From positions 124,001 through 188,000 of the forward strand of contig JAPEVF010000015.1 of NCBI GenBank assembly GCA_029747585.1: a DNA stretch of 64,000 bases, read 5' to 3'. The stretch is from Pleurotus djamor (taxonomy: Eukaryota; Basidiomycota; Agaricomycetes; Agaricales; Pleurotaceae). Positions 58,517 to 64,000 of the stretch are shown piece after piece (positions within the stretch are counted from its first letter, which is position 1; every line of letters starts with the position of its first letter). The translations under genes were made by a program, and so were the position numbers. Under the pieces are notes generated by a model. That model was not told where the DNA came from. It searched no databases and saw nothing but the letters and a program-made list of their open reading frames with translations.

Positions 58517-59483
58517 ATGGCAAACGGAAGCGAAGCACCACGAGCACCTTCTGTCTCTCAGCCACCTCCAGCAAGGGTCAAGTTACAGAGTATCTTGACA
58601 GATAACCCAAATGAAGGATGGGAAACTGCTTGGTATGTATCCTGCCAAGCTATTGGATGCGTAGATACCCCACATACTGAAGCTCGGGGCTAGGAAAGCA
58701 GATATGTCTTATCTATGGGATTTTGGAGAGATTCAACCACCTCTGAGAGACCTATTGACGTCGGGAGAGGTACCGTTCGTCAAGGATGGAGGAAGGGCGT
58801 TGGTTCCTGGATGCGGTCGAGTGAGTGGCCTCCTTGACCATCTTAGCTCCTGCCTTCGGCCAGTTGTGGGCATTCTGCTGAGTTGATTGTTGGTCAACAG
58901 GGATATGACGCAGTGGCGATAGCGTCAATACTGGGGAATGACACCCTGGCGATGGATATTTCCGCTACTGGTATACAAGCTGGGAAGGAGTGAGTCTTAA
59001 GGCCTAAGGATCCATTGAAACTTTGGGGAAAATGTGCTCACACACGTTATGCTTAGTTACTTGGCCTCGCTACCTCCGCTCTCTCTAGGGAAAGTAACGT
59101 TTCTCGAAGGCGACTTCTTCACATATGAGGTTTCAGCCGAGGAGCGTTTCGATCTGATCTACGACTTCACGTAAGTCGTCACTGGTTGCCTATGAATACC
59201 AGCACTCACCCTCACTCTCAGATTCTTCGTAGCGATCCAACCCTCCCGACGAAACGAATGGGGACAGAAAGTCCGCTCACTCATTAAGCCTGGGGGGTAC
59301 TTGGTCACCATTGTCTACCCAATTATCCCTCACACCACAACGGGTCCTCCATTCTTCTTACGCCCGGAACACTATTTGCAGCCTTTGGGTGATGGATGGG
59401 AGAAGATCGTGGATAAGGTTCCGGAGAATAGCCTAGAGTCGCACGTTGGGCAAGAGCGTATTGTGGTGTGGAAACGGTTGTAA
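58517..59483 (+). CDS. TPMT-like SAM methyltransferase, right copy
   Basis: Five exons, same introns as the left copy. Motif I PGCGRGYDAVAIAS is formed across an intron; then LAMDIS, GDFF, YDFTFFVAI and KPGGYLVTIVYPI. Reading frame complete; small replacements only (YLQPLGDG for YLEPLGDG; ENSLES for EASLES). Confidence 0.9.
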
Positions 59484-59642
59484 TGCTGTACTTTATTGCG
59501 TGTTAGTTCTAATGCGAAGTGACCTGGCGTTTCTTGGACACGGAAGGATCCTGATTGCGAAGGAATACAGAGCTTGACATAAATGTTAGTACTTATAATG
59601 ATAGATGCGTCAGTATATCTATATGGTTGTTCGTGTAGCTTC

Positions 59643-61509
59643 CTAACTCTTCGTGTATCCAGCTGCATGGAGTAACGTTGCAAACTAAGACGATGATCAA
59701 GGTGTTAACAGCAATCCTAAGTATAGTGCGAGATCAAGACAACATCAACGCACCTGCACTTTAGCGATAGCCTTGACCTGGTCGAAATCATAACCGGGGC
59801 GGTCACTTAGGTCACCTTAAGAGGGTAAAGAACGTGAGTTAACGATCATGGGCTGTAGACCGAACGTGACCTCACCGCTATTGTGATACATGGGATCAGC
59901 AACTTCGAGTGATCAGTCAGATATATCCAAGAGATAATTTTGATGTGGCGGAGGCTTACTTGGGCCTGCGCGCTCAAAGACTTGGGTAGCGGCAAAACCT
60001 TGCTCGTGGAAAGACTGTATTGGGGTGTTAACTCAGTGAATCGGGAGGATCGACGATAAGCACTTGCCTGGTGGTCACTGCAGCACGCCTGGATAGTGGG
60101 TCAGAGTTCAGTCAAGGGAACGATATCACTCCGTGGGCGAGCTTACCGGAGTGTAACCAACTGTGAGTTCGGGACTATAGATGGCAGATACGTTAGCCAC
60201 TAGCTGGGCTACTTCTGGGGTTCCGATTCTATGCCTGAGGTTTAGACGCTATTACCGCAGAGACGTCCATGGGGACGCACAAGTCAGGCAATCCAAGTTG
60301 CAACGGCTCATTAGGTGCGTGATAGGCCAACATATCAGCTTGGATCATCAGCGTAACATTGGCGCCTTCGTCTCTCAATTGACCTGTATATTCACCGTGA
60401 GTGTTAGATCAGCAACTGAGACCAAGAAAACAAACGCACGGGCATAGGCTCGAGAACCGAGGAGCCCTTGCTCCTCTCCCGCAAAGGCCACAAGTTCAAC
60501 ATTGGTCGAGAATTTTAACCCTTCTCGGAGGATGGTGCGAGCCATAGAAAGCAGAGAGATAGTCCCCGAGCCATCATCGTCACCACCAGGCGCACGAGTA
60601 CTTCCAAAAGATCCTCGGCTATCGTAGTGTGCTCCCAGAACAATGGTCGACGTGGTATTCACCGTAGCGTCATAGCGACTTGATATGAAGAGGTAAATTC
60701 GGGCGAAAAAGTGACAAGGGGGGTTGTTCATGCTCATACCATATAACGTCAGGGGCAAATCCCTCTAAGAATTGTTTGAATTTGCAGGTTGCTCCGGTAC
60801 TTTCGAACGTCTCTTTCAACCACGCTGCTGCAACTCTGCTACCGTCTGCAAACGAATGCCGAGATTCGATACCCGACTTGCCATCTTCACCTGTGAGGTA
60901 CCGGATATCTGCGCGCATTTGTGGGATGGATATGCTATTGACAATGGCGGCGATATCGGGGTCGAATTTAACCATCGAAGCAATAGATTTGATCCGTTCT
61001 ACCGCTTCATCAGGAACTGGATAATACGACATGGGCTTGCTCGGGAGAAGAGTAGACTTCCATGACGGAGGCATGAACGTATCGACTTGGTTCGCAAGTT
61101 CCCCGTCCATAGAGACAAGTGCAGACGAGGATGATATGTAGAGTACGTCAATCGGCATCGAGCCTCCAAATGGTACTTGGTCCGAGCGTTCGGTCGTCAT
61201 GAACTGGTTGACGAAAGTTCTCAATTCCGTCGAAAATATGGTCGCGTGCTTCTTCAACGTATGGTCTAGAGCTTCTTCGTGTATCCATACCAGCCGATTT
61301 TCACCATTGCTTGCGAGCTCATGAGCACCGACGACGTCCCCAGCATTGACGAGTGCAGTTGTAAAGCAGTCGGCGTCGCCGAGGTAGATACTCCTGGTCG
61401 TCCCATCGCCGTGGTTGTATAAACCATAGAAATTCTTCGAGATACACGACTCCGAGATGAAAGACGGCGTCAACGACGACACGAGCAGACCAAGGGAAGC
61501 GACTCGCAT
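59643..61509 (-). CDS. M28-family zinc metallo-exopeptidase, right copy
   Basis: Mirror of 14066-15927 with the same nine-exon structure. The zinc-site motifs GAHYDSR, GGDDDGSG, AGEEQG, the IQADMLAYH Asp and SDHQSFHEQGF are unchanged. The 21-nt exon and its GC-AG intron (CAG/GCAAGT) are present here too, which shows that the unusual donor is not a base error. Confidence 0.9.
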
Positions 61510-61652
61510 GGTGGGAGGGAGATAAGAGATTGCGCACGGACCAGTTGCGCACACATCCCGGATCGGTCACGTGAACTGGTGAGAAACGAACGCGCCACCG
61601 CGAACTCATCGTCCCCATCGTCGCCCTCATCGTCTTCGACGGCGCGTCAAAC

Positions 61653-62589
61653 ATGGCTGAGCCAAGCCCGACGCCCTCCGCGCCGCCCCTACTGCTCCCT
61701 GAGGCACTGGGTTTCTCACCCCAGCTCCTGCTCGACGACATCATCAACATCGCCAACAACGCCGTCACCGACGCGGTCAACGGCTTGGAGGAGTTTCTCC
61801 AGCGTTGGGCAGACGACCGTGCCAACCGTGACCCGACCTCATCAAATGATGCATCCTGGGACCCAACTGGAGAGATCGAACAAGGCCTCGTCGCGTTCCA
61901 AACGCTGCTAGAATATCACACCGATATCGCCTTTGATTTTTTCGAGGCTTGGTCACTGAGAAATGTCTTTGCCGTACCACCAGACCTACCCATTGTGCTG
62001 CCTCATCAGGAAGGGCTTGATTTGACGACGAATACGCCCGAGAGGGAAAAAGAGTTGATGGATCAAATAACTGAACTACGGTTGAAGCTCAAAGACGTAC
62101 GTGATCAATTTATCCCAAGGTCTTTGGTATAGTCATTGAATGTGTGTGCATTAGCGTCGTCAACTGCGCAGAGTCTTATCCAAAGCCGTTCACGTCTCAA
62201 GAGCTGAGCTGCGTCGTGCAGAAAAGCGCCGAGAACGACTATCCTTCCTACACGATCCCATATACGACGCGATGGAAACGCTCCCAAGCCAGCTACTTGA
62301 ACTTCAAAAGTCTGTTGCTGCCCTACCCGACCTCGACCCAACCACCGTCGCATCCCTCACACAATACCGCCTCACCGACCCCGGGAAACGCACTTGGGAA
62401 ACCAGCAAAGCTGGGTACCTCAACTGGGCAGTTTCTCAGCTACTCTCTCGAGCAAACGAACGGGGCACGTCCGCCGGCCAGCGTTCAAATCTTGAGGTCG
62501 AAAACGCTCGGACTCAGGAAGTCGGTTCCGCAGACCAGCTTCGCGCGGCTATACTTGCCATCGACCGCGTCAAAGCAAATCTTGACTGA
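61653..62589 (+). CDS. MIS12: Kinetochore protein Mis12/Mtw1, right copy
   Basis: The start MAEPSPTPSAPP at 61653 is the first usable ATG here because the frame upstream is broken relative to the left arm; this fixes the start in both. LPEALGFSPQLLLDDIINIA, the coiled-coil segments and the C-terminal RVKANLD end are conserved. Few replacements (SSND for SSSD; TTNTPE for TANTPE). The intron lies between about 62098 and 62175. Confidence 0.85.
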
Positions 62590-63057
62590 TCTCTGTCGTT
62601 GTGGTGTGTATATGGCCATAGATCTTCATTCCCATATGCACCTTTTCCCCTTGGATTTGTAACATTATTATATGTACCTTATTCCACATTTGATGTATTT
62701 CCCGCTTGACACGCCATTCGCAGGCGCAGCGCTCAGCCACCATTGCTCGCATAGATTCAAAGGAATGTATCAGACAGCAATATAAACATGGGAATGGCTA
62801 CACAGGTTTGTTTTCACAGGGATATATGAAGGAATGTCGTAAATGAAAGTAAGTAGAAGTACGTCGTGGAAGGAGTGGTCTAGGTATACTTCTGAACAGC
62901 ACATAAGTAAACAAATTACACGGACTGAAACCGCGGTCTCATCATCGTCCATTAAACACAAAAGGTGACTCGAGGGGCAGCGCAAAAGAGAAAGAGAAAA
63001 TCGAATGAATGCGAAGTGATGCATGATGTGTTTGGGTAAGAGAGGAGAGACCAAGGA
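62590..63057. other. Intergenic between Mis12 and gene C, right arm
   Basis: Mirror of 12485-12975; convergent 3' ends, no gene seen. Confidence 0.55.
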
Positions 63058-64000
63058 TCAAGAAGCGGTCCCGTACGCTGGGGGATAATCACCCCGTTCA
63101 AGGCTGCTCCCGCTGTAATTGACAGAATGTCGAGAGACGGGGACATGCAAAGGCTGCATTGTGCGCATTTTTCGTGAAGCACCTGATGGCACCGTGCTGG
63201 GCATGGAGGCCATGCTGATAGTACTTGGACTTCCAAGGGAAGGTAATTCGATCGGTGAAGGGGAGGAGTACATGGACGAGGCTGATGCAGGGGGCGGAGG
63301 GAGGTTTACGCTTATGGGCGGGCGGCCGAGGAGACTGGCTGTCGATCCGAGTTGGGAAGAGGTGAATGAAGGTGGTGGCATTGCCATTTCCGTGGCTGGG
63401 CGGAACGATAAGACAAGATTGTGATGGAAAATAATAATTGGACTCACTGGTCGTTGAAACCGGTCGACGACGATACCATAGAATCAGGGACATGGCTATT
63501 AAAACCAAGAAGATACCACCGAGGACACTGCCGACGACAGCACCGACTGGGAAATCATTCGATGACGAAGAACCTCCTGAAGCTGCTTGGGAGACTGCGA
63601 CCGTCGTGGTCACAACGACATACGACTCCGACAGCGTGGGTGTCGTCTGCGTAAGCGATGCCGAGGGAGATGTCACGACAAAGAAGTCTATCCAAACTAG
63701 GCTTCCCTGATCGACACATGTGCCGATGAGAGTGTGTTCGGTGTCGGGTAAGTCGACGGGGGATTGGTAAAAGAGCTGCGAGTACTGGACTCGTGGTGAA
63801 GGTTTTCCAGCGAACGAAATGGGTGTTGTTCCATCGAGGACATATGAAGTGTTTGGGAAGGAGCCTGCAAATCCCTCTTGAGTAAGAGTGCCTAACACCT
63901 TAACGGATGTGCCTAATCACAGGAATAGACCCAGAAGTGATGAGTACACAATAATAGAGCAGGAAAAGGATATACGAGGCGACATACCATTGAATTTGAA
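63058..64000 (-). CDS. Receptor-like membrane protein C, right copy (5' end cut by window)
   Basis: Exon 3 63058-63395, exon 2 63458-63912 and the last 13 bases of exon 1 (63988-64000). Module half SVKVLGT, TSYVLDGT, YSQLFYQSP, VWIDFFVV; helix VGAVVGSVLGG; tail ending DYPPAYGTAS. Differs from the left copy in the stalk (SGGSSSS in place of LESSSSS) and lightly in the tail. The start, expected near 64141, lies beyond the window. Confidence 0.82.

Larger units (their letters stand above)
38705..64000 (-). repeat. Giant inverted repeat, right arm
   Basis: Reverse-complement partner of 11544-35463. It starts with GACGGAG at 38705, directly upstream of BolA, and runs past the window end inside exon 1 of receptor-like gene C. 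It is about 1.4 kb longer than the left arm over the same genes, owing to the intact amine oxidase J, a 98 bp stretch at 44945-45042 and the MITE-like element at 47369-47694. Confidence 0.97.

Noticed and set aside
1..64000. CRISPR arrays, rRNA genes or prokaryotic operons
   Set aside because: No regularly spaced repeats or rRNA signatures; introns throughout show a eukaryotic nuclear sequence.

Overview
The window is nuclear DNA of a filamentous basidiomycete, most likely an Agaricomycete. The genes are dense and broken by many 50-70 nt GT-AG introns. The gene content fits: ER BiP, Mis12, BolA, an APC amino-acid permease, GH18 chitinases, an M28 peptidase, a TPMT-like methyltransferase and secreted flavin amine oxidases. 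Codon use and TATA boxes placed 40-85 nt before start codons also fit.

The dominant structure is a giant inverted repeat. Positions ~11,544-35,463 (left arm) and 38,705-64,000 (right arm) are the same stretch in opposite orientation, around a 3.24 kb unique spacer. The right arm runs off the window end, so its outer boundary is unknown. From the window start the order is: unique flank (BiP, a receptor-like gene, a tiny cysteine-knot-like secreted protein, an amino-acid permease); then the left arm from outside in (receptor-like C, Mis12, M28 peptidase, methyltransferase, receptor-like D, E and F, three tandem GH18 chitinases G, H and I, broken amine oxidase J, amine oxidase K, BolA); then the spacer (FluG-N-like amidohydrolase and a SET-domain methyltransferase, converging tail to tail); then the right arm with the same genes mirrored.

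The arms are not identical. They carry SNPs (the three in BolA exon 1 are all synonymous) and small in-frame indels. A 326 bp MITE-like element is present only in the right arm. A 98 bp stretch is missing from the left. Amine oxidase J is intact on the right but has lost both ends, including both FAD-binding segments, on the left. Differences of this kind look allelic. The inverted repeat is therefore either a real palindrome whose arms have diverged, or two haplotypes of a dikaryon joined head to head by the assembler. The window cannot settle this; reads across 35,463 and 38,705 would.

The most interesting gene content is a family of five paralogous single-pass membrane proteins (nine copies counting both arms). 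Each has an extracellular jelly-roll-like module, a Ser/Thr-rich stalk and one membrane helix. Four of the five have a cytoplasmic tail ending in a PPAY (PPxY, WW-domain-binding) motif. They sit beside secreted chitinases, a secreted peptidase and secreted amine oxidases, which suggests a cell-surface and secretome neighbourhood. That functional link is inference.

Single N characters sit next to homopolymers, and removing them restores reading frames wherever this can be tested in coding sequence. They mark uncertain homopolymer lengths rather than substitutions.
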